Origin: Dictyoglomus sp.
Lineage (GTDB): Bacteria > Dictyoglomota > Dictyoglomia > Dictyoglomales > Dictyoglomaceae
Length of the DNA: 64,000 nt
Direction of reading: 5' to 3'
NCBI GenBank assembly: GCA_025060475.1
Contig: JANXBZ010000010.1
Span: 29,054 to 93,053, forward strand
Positions within the stretch are counted from its first letter, which is position 1. Each line of letters starts with the position of its first letter. Position numbers and translations under genes: made by a program. A model generated the notes under the pieces. That model had not been told where the DNA came from and did not search any database. It worked only from the letters and a program-made list of their open reading frames with translations. Of this stretch, positions 53,489 through 63,300 are shown piece by piece.

Positions 53489-53573
53489 AGAAGACACCTC
53501 CTAGATTTTTAGTTAATATTTCCAAGGGGAAAGTTATAATATTTTTTCACCTCCTTTTTTATTATTGGAAACC

Positions 53574-53591
53574 TTTCCAATTTATATTTTA
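53574..53591. promoter_or_regulatory. Palindromic operator between the arabinan operon and the GH2 gene
   Basis: ATTGGAAACCTTTCCAAT has 8-bp arms ATTGGAAA/TTTCCAAT around a CC centre. It resembles LacI-family sites. Another TTTCCAA half-site occurs at 53519-53525, about 55 bases nearer to the operon start. It lies 86 bases from the arabinan operon and 154 from the GH2 start, so it could control both. The -10 elements around it are weak. Confidence 0.6.
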
Positions 53592-53669
53592 AATAACAAT
53601 TTTACTAAACTCTTTACTTCAAATTTTAATTCAAACTTTTTAAAAAGTCAATGGGGTATATTTTTATAT

Positions 53670-53708
53670 TTGACATTTCTTAATCTCAGTGTTATTCTCT
53701 TATATAAT
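53670..53708 (+). promoter_or_regulatory. Promoter region of the GH2 gene
   Basis: A consensus TTGACA (53670-53675) has a TATTCT at 53693-53698 after 17 bases, and a perfect TATAAT at 53703-53708 after 27. The first pairing has the correct spacing; the second -10 is better in sequence. The leader is about 40 bases and the ribosome site is weak (AGAG). Confidence 0.45.
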
Positions 53709-53744
53709 TTATACTGATTCTCTAGAAAAAAAGAGAAAATTTTT

Positions 53745-56177
53745 ATGTTAAAGCTAAATCTTGATAGAGATTGGGAATATACAGAAAGTAATCTTATAAA
53801 TCTATCTTCCCTTTTAAACCCCAGTATATCTTGGAAAAAAATAGACCTTCCTCATGATGCAGTTATTAGTCTGGAAAGAAAAGAAAAAAATCCTTCGGGA
53901 GCGGATGAAGGATTTACTCCTGGAGTAAGTTTGTTTTACAGAAAGAAGTTATTCTTAGACGAGAAATTCAAAAATAAGAAGTTGATCCTGGAGTTTGAAG
54001 GAATCATGGGAATATCAGAAATATTTATAAATGGCATACTAATAAGCAAACATTACTATGGCTATACAAGTTTTCTAGTTGATATTACAAATTTTATAAA
54101 GATTAAAGAAGAGAATATAATCTTAATTCATGTAGATACAAAAGAAAAACCAAGTTCCCGATGGTACACTGGAGCAGGTATATATAGACATGTATGGCTA
54201 CATGTAGGAGAAAGATTATATATAAAACCTTGGGAATTACATGTATCAAGCAAAATAAAAGAAGATAATAAAGCCTTATTAAAGATAAAGGTAAATATAA
54301 AAAATGAATCTGAAAAAGATAGTACAGGTAAGATTTTCTTTCAAATTTTAAATTCTGAGGAGAAGCTTATAAAAGAAAAACATGAAGATTTTAATATAAA
54401 AGTCGATGAAGAAAAGATTATTGATTCTGAAATTGAACTTGAAAACTTTATAAAATGGGATATAGAAAGTCCTTATCTTTACAAACTAAAGGCTGTTGTA
54501 TCTATAGATGGTAAAAAGGTAGATGAAAGTTTTACTAATTTTGGAATAAGAGAAATTGAGTTAAATCCTCAAGAAGGATTTAAATTAAACGGAAGAGTTT
54601 TAAAGTTAAAAGGTGGATGTATTCATCATGATAATGGAATCTTAGGAAGCGCAAGCTATGATAAATCTGAAGAGAGAAAAGTAGAAATTTTAAAGAAAAA
54701 TGGCTTCAATGCAGTAAGAACTGCTCATAATCCCTTTTCTCCTTCTTTTCTTGATGCTTGTGATAAATTAGGAATGCTTGTTATTGAAGAATTCTTCGAT
54801 GAATGGGTAGGTGGAAAAAGAACTTTTGGCTATCATTTATATTTTGATAAATACTGGGAAGAAGAAATTGAAAATACTATAAAGAGAGACTTTAATCACC
54901 CTTCTATTATTATCTGGTCCATTGGAAATGAAATCACATGGGGTGCTGGAATTGATCCAGAAGATGAAAAAAGTTATTCAAGTATTCACAGATGGACTGA
55001 GAAATTAGCCAAAAAAGTAAAGGAACTTGATTCTACCAGATTCATAACCCAAGCTTTTTGTCACTTTATTTTTGAATACGAAAACAATATAGAAATGTTT
55101 GAAGAAATGGACATTGTTTATAGCAAGATAAAAAATGAAATAAATTTAAAAGAAGATAAATGGGGAAAGATTACAGAAAAAATGTGCAAATACCTAGATA
55201 TAGCAGGGTATAATTATAAACATGAAAGATACGGATATGATCATAAAGTATATCCTTCAAGAATTATCTGTGGAACCGAGACTTTTCCTTACACTTCCTT
55301 TAATAGCTGGAAGGAAACTTTAAAATATCCCAATGTAATAGGAGATTTTGTATGGACTGCTATAGATTATTTAGGAGAAGCAGGAATTGGAAAAGTAAGC
55401 TTAGATGAGGAAGATTTTAAAAATTTTTTAGGCCAATATCCATGGTTTACAGCTAATTGTGGAGATATAGATATTTGCGGAGATAAAAGACCCCAATCCT
55501 ATTATAGAGACATAGTATGGGGATTGAGAAAAGATCCCATAATCTTCGTACTTCCTCCTGAATATTACGGAAGAAAATTATATATTAAACTTTGGGCATG
55601 GGAACCTGTTGAAAGAAATTATAGTTTTCCAGGCCACGAGGGAAAAAAGATAAGAATTTTTGTATATGCTAATGCGGATGAAGTAGAACTTTTTCTAAAT
55701 GGAAAAAGTCTCTGTAAAAAGCCCTCAGGAGAAGTTGTTAAATTAAAAACTATATATGACATTAATTATGAACCAGGTATTTTAGAAGCTATTGCTTATA
55801 AAGATGGCAAAATTATTGGTAAAGACACATTAGAAACTGTTGGAAAACCCGTAAAATTAAATATTATTCCCGAAAAAGATATTATCTCTACTACCAATGG
55901 AGATCTTTGTTTTATAAAAATTGTTGCATTAGATGAAAAGGAAAGAGAAGTTGTTTATGCTAACAACAAAATACAAGTAAAAATTGAAGGAGGAGAATTT
56001 TTGGCTCTAGGAAATGCAGATCCATGCACTCTTGAAAGTTTTGCTCTACCTGAAGGGAAATTGTATAAGGGTAGAGCCTTGTTAATTGTGAAAAGTAGGG
56101 GAATAAAAGAAGATATAAAAATAACAGTAGAAGGAGAAAAACTTTTAAAAGATGAGAAAATAATAAGAGTGGTATAA
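53745..56177 (+). CDS. GH2 beta-galactosidase-like glycosidase
   Basis: 810 residues without a signal peptide. The N-terminal jelly roll (LNLDRDWEYTESN ... KIDLPHDAVI ... FYRKKLFLDEKFKNKKLILEFEG) leads to the TIM barrel with acid/base Glu396 in WSIGNEITWG and nucleophile Glu512 in ICGTETFPYTSF. RTAHNPFSPSFLDACDKLG is also typical. The tail carries beta-sandwich domains, including VFVYANADEVELFLNGKSL-like segments. It acts inside the cell on a beta-galactoside or related beta-glycoside; pectic galactan fits the neighbouring arabinan genes. Exact sugar is uncertain; beta-galactosidase or beta-glucuronidase are possible. Confidence 0.88.
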   Translation: MLKLNLDRDWEYTESNLINLSSLLNPSISWKKIDLPHDAVISLERKEKNPSGADEGFTPGVSLFYRKKLFLDEKFKNKKLILEFEGIMGISEIFINGILISKHYYGYTSFLVDITNFIKIKEENIILIHVDTKEKPSSRWYTGAGIYRHVWLHVGERLYIKPWELHVSSKIKEDNKALLKIKVNIKNESEKDSTGKIFFQILNSEEKLIKEKHEDFNIKVDEEKIIDSEIELENFIKWDIESPYLYKLKAVVSIDGKKVDESFTNFGIREIELNPQEGFKLNGRVLKLKGGCIHHDNGILGSASYDKSEERKVEILKKNGFNAVRTAHNPFSPSFLDACDKLGMLVIEEFFDEWVGGKRTFGYHLYFDKYWEEEIENTIKRDFNHPSIIIWSIGNEITWGAGIDPEDEKSYSSIHRWTEKLAKKVKELDSTRFITQAFCHFIFEYENNIEMFEEMDIVYSKIKNEINLKEDKWGKITEKMCKYLDIAGYNYKHERYGYDHKVYPSRIICGTETFPYTSFNSWKETLKYPNVIGDFVWTAIDYLGEAGIGKVSLDEEDFKNFLGQYPWFTANCGDIDICGDKRPQSYYRDIVWGLRKDPIIFVLPPEYYGRKLYIKLWAWEPVERNYSFPGHEGKKIRIFVYANADEVELFLNGKSLCKKPSGEVVKLKTIYDINYEPGILEAIAYKDGKIIGKDTLETVGKPVKLNIIPEKDIISTTNGDLCFIKIVALDEKEREVVYANNKIQVKIEGGEFLALGNADPCTLESFALPEGKLYKGRALLIVKSRGIKEDIKITVEGEKLLKDEKIIRVV

Positions 56178-56183
56178 AAGAAC

Positions 56184-56990
56184 ATGAAGGGAGTGGGAAT
56201 AATTAGCAGTGGAGTAATAAGAAATTTGATATTATCGGGTATTATTCTAATCATATGCTATTTTATACATCGGTTTATACTCAAAGGCATAAATAGTATT
56301 GCTCTAAGAACAGGTAAAGAGATAAAGACCCCGAAAACTGTATCAATGTTAATCGGCTTTTTAATCTTTGGATTTGGAATCGCTATAGTTTTATCTATAT
56401 GGAATGTAAATATTACACCATATTTGACGGGACTTGGAATTTCGGGAGTAGTCTTAGGTCTTGCTTTTCAAGAACCTCTTACTAATTTCTTATCAGGTAT
56501 AATGGTCCTTGTAACGCGAAAGGTTTTCGAAGGAGAAATGGTAGATATAGATGGAATTTCTGGAATTATAGATATTGTAGAAATGAACCATACAAGAGTT
56601 CAAACTTTTGATGGAAAACTTGTTTTAATACCAAATAGAAAAGTTTGGTCAGGCATAGTAACTAAATACTGGCCAGGTCCCTATAGAAGAGTAAACTTTG
56701 ATGTTACAGTTGATTATTCATCTGATCTTCAGAAGGTAATAGAACTAATAAAAAAAGCAATAGAAGAAGAACCTCTTATAGTAAAAAATAACATGATAAA
56801 TAATCTTGTAGTCTTTAAGGAATATGGTAATTCGGGAGTAACATATACAGTATATTTCTGGGTTGCTAAAGAAACTTATTTTGAAGCAATCAATGCATTG
56901 AGTATCAGAATAAAAAAGATTTTTGATGAGAACCATATAAGGATTCCTTACATGGTTGTAGATTTAAGATTTACCCAAAATGTTAAATAA
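56184..56990 (+). CDS. MscS family mechanosensitive channel
   Basis: 268 residues. Membrane helices at about 13-33, 52-72 and 76-115. The pore helix is LTGLGISGVVLGLAFQEPLTNFLSGIMVLVTRKVFEGEMVDIDGISGIIDIVEMNHTRVQTFDGKLVLIPN, the MscS consensus. The C-terminal domain is the usual alpha-beta cytoplasmic cage and is short, so it is close to MscS rather than large MscK types. It lets ions out on osmotic down-shock. No ribosome site is visible and the ATG lies six bases after a TATAAA, so it may be translated from a leaderless or a read-through mRNA. Confidence 0.92.
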   Translation: MKGVGIISSGVIRNLILSGIILIICYFIHRFILKGINSIALRTGKEIKTPKTVSMLIGFLIFGFGIAIVLSIWNVNITPYLTGLGISGVVLGLAFQEPLTNFLSGIMVLVTRKVFEGEMVDIDGISGIIDIVEMNHTRVQTFDGKLVLIPNRKVWSGIVTKYWPGPYRRVNFDVTVDYSSDLQKVIELIKKAIEEEPLIVKNNMINNLVVFKEYGNSGVTYTVYFWVAKETYFEAINALSIRIKKIFDENHIRIPYMVVDLRFTQNVK

Positions 56991-57055
56991 AAATTTTTAA
57001 TAACGCGAAATATTTAAGATCTCCTTTAAAAAATATAAACTGAGGGGGGAAGAAT

Positions 57056-58342
57056 ATGAATAAAGAATTTGTCGATATTAGTGATAATTTAGTTATCTTA
57101 AATTTATCAATTGATGACTCCGAAATTGCAACCTTTTTAAGAGAATTTAAAGAAGAAGAAAGAATAAATATAGCCAAGAGAGTATTCAAGATTGGAGTTT
57201 TAGCCATGAATAGTGCTCTTTTTAATGGAACATCTCTTTTTATTAGGGAATCTCTAAAAAATTGGCAAATTGAAACCAATAATGTAATAACTGAGATCTT
57301 GAATAAAAACAAAGAGTTAATTTTAAAAGAAATGGCAAATTGTGTAGAAGAAAATATATCCAAAAATATAACCTATAGATTAGAAGATATTACAAAAAAC
57401 ACATCAGAAAGAATAAGAGAAAAACTTGAAGATGTACAAAAGAGAATAGATCCAAATCATCCTGAAAGTTATCTAAAGGTTATTAATGAAGCCATTGAAA
57501 ATATTAAAAAAGAATTCAATCCAGATATAGAAGGATCATATCTGTATAAGATTAAGAATGTATTAAATGATTTTTATTCTTTTGATGGTCCTGCCTATAA
57601 ATGTATCTATGATTCCTTTGATAAAATAGGAAAGAATCTAATCAATCCCCTAAAGGAAATGCTTGATAAGATCGATAATACTATGATTAGAATTGGAGAA
57701 AGATTACAAATCGGTCATATCCAAAGAGGTCATGCCTTTGAAGAAGATGTTTTAAGATTACTTCTCGAAAGAATTTCCGCAATAACAGGAGACGAAATTG
57801 TACATGTTGGAAAAGATGGAAGGTCTGGAGACTGGATTATCAAGGTTTATTATGGAAATATTAATAATAGAAAAGAAATTGGAAAAATAGTAATTGAAAC
57901 AAAAGACAGCAAAAAAAGCAAAGGAAATGTAGATGAAGAGCTAACGAAAGCTATAGAGCATAGAGATGCTCAGATAGGAATTCTAGTTTTTGCTAAAATG
58001 GAACAAAATCCTTATAATATATCCTTCAATGTCATAGACAAGGATTATTCAAAAATGGTATGTGTTTGGGATGAAGAAGGAACAAATTTAAATTTTGCAT
58101 ATCAACTTGCAAGATTAATCTTGATAGAAAAATATCTAAGCAAAGAAGGAAAAATAAATTGGAAAGATCTTATAAAGAAAATTGATGATATCATAGAAGA
58201 GGTAAATAAGATAGATGAGATTATAAAAAATGCTAAAGAACTAAAAAACACTGCGGAAGAAACTTTCAAAAAGGGACAGGAAATTAAAAAGAATCTTAGT
58301 TCTAAGCTTAATCAATTAAAGGAAATAAGTTTTTATAGCTAA
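57056..58342 (+). CDS. Coiled-coil protein with PD-(D/E)XK nuclease-like domain
   Basis: 428 residues. The first 220 are helical and partly coiled-coil (LVILNLSIDDSEIATFLREFKEEERINIAKRVF ... NTSERIREKLEDVQKRI). A likely PD-(D/E)XK core follows: HAFEEDVLRLLLERI (Glu229/230), Asp259 in RSGDWIIKV and Glu281-Thr-Lys283 in IVIETKDSKK. The tail is helical (EVNKIDEIIKNAKELKNTAEETF). The layout resembles DUF2130/RmuC-like proteins but the sequence is different. GGGGGGAAG precedes the ATG. A nuclease role is inferred from motifs only. It lies beside a putative defence locus. Confidence 0.62.
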   Translation: MNKEFVDISDNLVILNLSIDDSEIATFLREFKEEERINIAKRVFKIGVLAMNSALFNGTSLFIRESLKNWQIETNNVITEILNKNKELILKEMANCVEENISKNITYRLEDITKNTSERIREKLEDVQKRIDPNHPESYLKVINEAIENIKKEFNPDIEGSYLYKIKNVLNDFYSFDGPAYKCIYDSFDKIGKNLINPLKEMLDKIDNTMIRIGERLQIGHIQRGHAFEEDVLRLLLERISAITGDEIVHVGKDGRSGDWIIKVYYGNINNRKEIGKIVIETKDSKKSKGNVDEELTKAIEHRDAQIGILVFAKMEQNPYNISFNVIDKDYSKMVCVWDEEGTNLNFAYQLARLILIEKYLSKEGKINWKDLIKKIDDIIEEVNKIDEIIKNAKELKNTAEETFKKGQEIKKNLSSKLNQLKEISFYS

Positions 58343-59544
58343 AATTCGAAGTTAAATCCAGAAATTATAGAATAAAAAGATTTTAAGCTGTTTTCCATTA
58401 AAATTTCACTTCTTAACACTAAATATGGCTTAAAGGGTATAGTATTTTCTGGCTCCCATCCTATACTAAAGTTTACTCCAGGTTTTTTCTCCCCTAAAAC
58501 AAAGTATAGCCCCATTCCTAGAGATAGATGTAGCCATTCATCATACCTTTTTTCAAGGGAAAATCCTATCAAATTAATATCTTTAATATATGCATATTCT
58601 ATTCCCATTTTAAAGTCTTTTTTTAGAGGAACAAGCAATCTTAATCCATAGTAATTTAAACCACTATTATCAATATAGGAATTTCCCCATTGTAATCTAA
58701 AAACCCAATTAATTTTATCTTCTCTATAAGGCATCGGTGATTCAAGATTCATATTTTTTAAGTCATAGCCATGGGGTGGACTTTGAAATTCTTTGTATAA
58801 ATCAAATTCTATAAAATCATTTTCTCTATACTTTACCTGTATTATTTTTCTATCCAAATAATAAATGCTCGACCAACAAGTGGTTTCTTGCTTTACCCTA
58901 TCTAAAAACCTTTTTACAATTTCTTGAGTTTTTATATTTACTAAATTTTCCCTAATAATGTCATATCTCTCAAGAGAGGTAGGACTTTCTGAGATATAAA
59001 TTTCTTTGGATATAAAATGGTTTGTTAGGATTTGAGTCTTAAAAGAGTTTTTCAATATTACTTTTTTCCCATCCACATATTCTATTACAGCAGAATTTCC
59101 CATCCTATCTACTATTAAATAATGAACCACAGGATTTCCTAAAAAAGTACCAAATATAACATAGTACTTACTAAATATTTCTATAGCTTCATCAACATTT
59201 TGAGCTCTCTCCAATACTATTTTAACCATCTCTAAACTTATTCTTATAGGTTTTAAAAATTCAAAAGGTGTTAAAGTGTTTGGCACAGCAGAAATTCCTA
59301 TAAATAGACCCTTTTCATTCATCCCTTCGTAGGGCATATTTTTCCCCAATTGCTCCAGTATTACTATTCCATATTTACCTTCCGAAGGTGGTATAAACCA
59401 AATTCTTCCCCCCTCTTTATCATTATCAAAATTTCTTCCTACAAGAACATGCCCAAAATTATCTCTTACCCAGAATATAGAGCATGCATATACGGGGGTT
59501 GATATTAAAATAAAAATTTCTAGAAAACATATCAATCTTTTCAT
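58339..59544 (-). CDS. Exported Ntn-type amide hydrolase with a C-terminal beta-barrel-like region
   Basis: 401 residues. The signal peptide (1-20, ending PVYA) should be cleaved before Cys21, which becomes the N-terminal nucleophile of a choloylglycine hydrolase/penicillin V acylase-like domain: CSIFWVRDNFGHVLVGRNFDND. MNEKGLFIGISAVPNT and VHYLIVDRMGNSAVIEYVDG also belong to that fold. Residues about 285-401 form eight likely amphipathic strands ending in NFEF, with a terminal Phe as in outer membrane proteins. The ATG lies 9 bases after a TATAAT at 59554-59559, without a ribosome site, so a leaderless mRNA is likely. Its stop overlaps the convergent nuclease gene by four bases. Confidence 0.75.
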   Translation of the reverse strand: MKRLICFLEIFILISTPVYACSIFWVRDNFGHVLVGRNFDNDKEGGRIWFIPPSEGKYGIVILEQLGKNMPYEGMNEKGLFIGISAVPNTLTPFEFLKPIRISLEMVKIVLERAQNVDEAIEIFSKYYVIFGTFLGNPVVHYLIVDRMGNSAVIEYVDGKKVILKNSFKTQILTNHFISKEIYISESPTSLERYDIIRENLVNIKTQEIVKRFLDRVKQETTCWSSIYYLDRKIIQVKYRENDFIEFDLYKEFQSPPHGYDLKNMNLESPMPYREDKINWVFRLQWGNSYIDNSGLNYYGLRLLVPLKKDFKMGIEYAYIKDINLIGFSLEKRYDEWLHLSLGMGLYFVLGEKKPGVNFSIGWEPENTIPFKPYLVLRSEILMENSLKSFYSIISGFNFEF

Positions 59545-59553
59545 CTTGTGAAA

Positions 59554-59559
59554 ATTATA
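59554..59559 (-). promoter_or_regulatory. -10 element of the Ntn hydrolase gene
   Basis: TATAAT on the minus strand at 59554-59559 lies nine bases before the ATG (59544). The start point would be about three bases upstream of the start codon. No good -35 is seen. Confidence 0.45.
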
Positions 59560-59627
59560 TCATATTTTTAATTGGCACTCTATTTGGGAAGGTTTCATAT
59601 ATAAGCGTGTTAGTATAAGGTCTAATT

Positions 59628-59655
59628 TTGACCCTAATTCCATCTATTATATAAG
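59628..59655 (+). promoter_or_regulatory. Promoter of the lipoprotein gene
   Basis: -35 TTGACC (59628-59633), 16-base spacer and -10 TATAAG (59650-59655), followed by a leader with AAAGGAGGAGG. The TTGACC start and 16-base spacing match the hsp20 promoter. Confidence 0.55.
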
Positions 59656-59686
59656 TTATAAAATTCTTAAAGGAGGAGGTTTTTTC

Positions 59687-60340
59687 ATGAAAAAAGTAAT
59701 TTATATTTTAGGAATTTTGGTTTTTTCAATAGTATTTCTTGTAGGCTGTGATCTCAAAATCAATTCAGAAATTTATCTAAGAGATATATCTGAATATATT
59801 ATTCAGAAAAATGACAAACTTGAAATAACTACTACTTTAAGGATTGAAATCATTTCTGAAGATACCTATAAAGAAAATAGATTAAAGATAACCCGTATAC
59901 TAAAGAAATATTTTGGAGAAGTTGAGAATATAAGATTTGAGCAAGAAACTTTTCAAAATTATTATGTTGGAGAAGTTAATCTTCCTCTCACTACTAACGC
60001 TTTTAGCGAAAACCTTATATGGTTCACAGCTGATAAGGACGGTAACATACAACTTAATTTTAACGGAGATATTTTCAGTAAGTTAAAAACAGAGATTTTT
60101 GATGAATTTTATCAAACTCTTGATACAAAAAAAATGTATGTAGAAATAACCTTAATTAATGACTTAAGAAAAGATGTGTTTATAGAAGTTCAAGGAGTAT
60201 ACTTAAATAATATAGCTTATCCTTTCTTAGAAAAAATAATCTTAAAAAATAGGCAAAAGGTAACTATTTCTTTCTCTGATGTTTTGAGAGATTATATGGT
60301 GGAAAGGGGAAAGGTGAAATTTGTAAAAATAATTTTTTAA
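59687..60340 (+). CDS. Lipoprotein of unknown function, 217 aa
   Basis: The signal peptide ends in the lipobox FLVGC (Cys21), so the product is a lipid-anchored envelope protein. The mature region has alternating beta-strands (KLEITTTLRIEIISEDTYKE, YVGEVNLPLTTN, MYVEITLINDLRKDVFIEVQGVYLNN) and no domain I can name. A strong AAAGGAGGAGG precedes the ATG. It lies 35 bases before the SNF2 helicase gene on the same strand, but that gene has its own -10, so membership of the same unit is uncertain. Confidence 0.75.
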   Translation: MKKVIYILGILVFSIVFLVGCDLKINSEIYLRDISEYIIQKNDKLEITTTLRIEIISEDTYKENRLKITRILKKYFGEVENIRFEQETFQNYYVGEVNLPLTTNAFSENLIWFTADKDGNIQLNFNGDIFSKLKTEIFDEFYQTLDTKKMYVEITLINDLRKDVFIEVQGVYLNNIAYPFLEKIILKNRQKVTISFSDVLRDYMVERGKVKFVKIIF

Positions 60341-60361
60341 AAAGATTAAGGGAATTAATGA

Positions 60362-60367
60362 TATAAT
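60362..60367 (+). promoter_or_regulatory. -10 element of the SNF2 helicase gene
   Basis: TATAAT at 60362-60367 lies eight bases before the ATG at 60376, where no Shine-Dalgarno site is visible. Transcription would begin within two or three bases of the start codon. Confidence 0.45.
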
Positions 60368-60375
60368 TTTAATAA

Positions 60376-63300
60376 ATGATGTTTGAAAAGAAAGAACTAA
60401 AAAAGTTATTACAACCAGGCCTCATAATTACAGGTCCTTTCTGGCCAGAACCTATAAAAGTTGATTTATCTGAGAATTATGAAGGTTATCTTCGTATAGT
60501 TGGATCTTTGCTAAAAAGCGGTAGACATGTTGATGACCTAATTTCTTTAGATGATCTTGATAAAATAAAATTAAAAACTATAGATGGTTTATTCAAGGAA
60601 GAAGCTTGGAAAGTTTTCCTTTCATTAGAAGCTCTCAGATATAAATATGCATCTATTTATGATCCTCTTCTTGCAGTAAACATCTCCAAAATAGATCCCC
60701 TTCCCCATCAAATAGAACTTGTTTACGGTTATGTTCTAAAACTTCCCAAAATAAGATTTCTAATAGCGGATGATCCTGGGGCTGGAAAAACTATAATGGC
60801 GGGATTAATAATAAAAGAGCTAAAATTAAGAGGTTTAGTTAAAAGAATCTTGATTGTTGCTCCAGGGCACTTAAAGTATCAATGGCAAAGAGAATTAAAA
60901 GATAAATTCGAAGAGAATTTTACGTTAGTTGATAGAGCTACTTTTAATGCAGAATATGGAATAAATGTGTGGGAAAAAGAAAACCAAATTATTACCTCTA
61001 TGGACTTTGCAAAAAGAGATGATATTCTTCCAAGTATTAGTGCTACTTATTTTGATTTAATAGTAGTTGACGAAGCTCATAAAATGAGTGCCTATAAATA
61101 CGGAGATAAAATTACAAAATCAGAAAGATATAAACTAGGAGAGACACTTTCAAGAATTTCAAATCATTTATTATTTTTAACAGCAACACCTCATAAGGGA
61201 GATAAGGAAAATTTTAGATTATTTTTAGATCTTCTTTCTCCCGGATTTTTTGCTAATGATCAATTAATCGAAGAGTCTATAAAAAACAATGATAATCCCC
61301 TATTTAGAAGGAGAATGAAAGAAGATTTAAGAGACTTCGAAGGTAAACCCCTTTTTGTACCAAGAAATGTTAAAACCATAGAATTTAATATGGGAAAGGA
61401 GTCTCCAAAAGAAAAGGAGTTATATAATGCTCTTTCAAGATATGTACAGGAACAATATAATCTTTTAAAATCTGAAGACAAAAAGAGAAATATAGGATTT
61501 GCTTTAATAATTTTGCAGAGAAGATTTGCCTCTAGCACCTATGCCCTTTTAAAGTCCTTGGAAAGAAGAAAAAATAAGCTTGAAGATATCGTAAATAATT
61601 TTAACCTAGAAATTGCCAAAAAAACTAATAGTATAGATTGGGAAGAGATTGAAGATATGGATGAGGAAGAAAGATGGAAGGAAGAATTAAACTGGGAAAC
61701 TATAACTACTGCTGAAACCATTGAAGATTTAAAGAAAGAAATATCTACCTTAGAAAAGTTAATCAGTATGGCAAAAGAAGTTATGGAAGGAGAAGAAGAA
61801 GTAAAACTTAGAAAATTAAAAGAATCTTTTAAAGAACTAACGCAAAATATTGAAAACCCCAAAGATATAAAACTTATAGTATTTACTGAATCAAGAGATA
61901 CCATGGAATATCTTGAAAGAAAAATAAAATCATGGGGTTATAAAGTAAATACCATTCATGGAGGAATGAATTTATCTGCCCGCATAGAAGAGGAAAAAAG
62001 ATTTAAAAATGAAACCCAAATTCTTGTAGCAACAGAAGCAGCAGGTGAAGGAATAAACCTACAATTTTGTAATCTTATGATAAATTATGATATACCTTGG
62101 AATCCCAATAGGCTTGAGCAGAGAATTGGACGTATCCATAGATATGGTCAGACAAAAGAAGTTTTTATACATAATTTAGTAGCCAGTGATACAAGAGAAG
62201 GTCAGGTTATGACTGCTCTTCTGAGAAAGTTAGAAGAAATAAAAAATGCTCTTGGGAGTGATAAAGTATTTGATGTGATAGGAGAAATTATAGATAGTAA
62301 AAAGTTCGTACAAGCTCTCCTTGACGCAGCTTTTAATGCAAGAGGGATTGACGAAATATTAAAAGAAATAGATTTCAAAGTTGATGAAGAATATATCAAA
62401 CGTATAAAAGAAAATCTTGGAGAAACTTTAGCTACTAAGTATATTGATTATACAAGGATAAAGGAAATGGCCTATAAAGCAAGAGAAAATCGTCTTATTC
62501 CCGAGTATACCCAAAATTTCTTTATTAAAGCTTTTGAGAAATTAGGTGGAAAGATAAGATTTTTGGATAAAGATAAGAAAATATTATCTATTGACTCTTT
62601 ACCCTTGGAACTTAGAAAATTAGCTCAAGATGAATCTTTCAAAAGACAATATGGAGGATTATCACCAAAATATTCCAGAATCACATTTGATAAAGAGCTT
62701 TCAATAAAAGATTCATCCTTAGAGTTTGTATCCTTTGGGCATCCTCTTTTTGAAGCAATATTAAAGTGGGTTGAAGATGAGTTGATGGACTCAATCTATA
62801 ACGGTGCTGTTTTTTATGATCCTGAAGGAAAACTAAATGGATATATATTATTCTATGAGGGAGAAATAAAAGATGGAACAGGACAAATAGTAGGTAAAAA
62901 AATCTTCTCCTTTTATAAGGACAAAAATGAAATAACCCCAATATCTCCTTCTATGATTTGGGATTTAGCGGAAGGAAATCCTTCTTATGAAGAGGAAGAC
63001 ATAGATATAGAGACTATTAAAAATCAAATATTAAATTCTTCATTAAAATGTCTTGAGGAATATAAGAATGAAATTTGGGAAGAGAGAAAAAGACAGATAG
63101 AGATTAAGAAAAAGTATGGACTTGAATCTTTAAGATTTATTATAAACGAATTAGACAAAGAGCTTATTGACTTAAATAGAAGAAAAGAAAACGGTGAGGA
63201 TGTGGATCTCGCCATAAGAAGAAAAGAAGAGAGAAAAAGAGAGTATGAAAAAACAAAGAAGGAATTAGAAACTCTAATCGAGAAAGAGCAGAATTTAACC

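Noticed and set aside
53670..53708. TTGACA with the TATAAT 27 bases later as one promoter
   Set aside because: The spacing is ten bases too long; only the TATTCT after 17 bases fits, so the call is kept as tentative.
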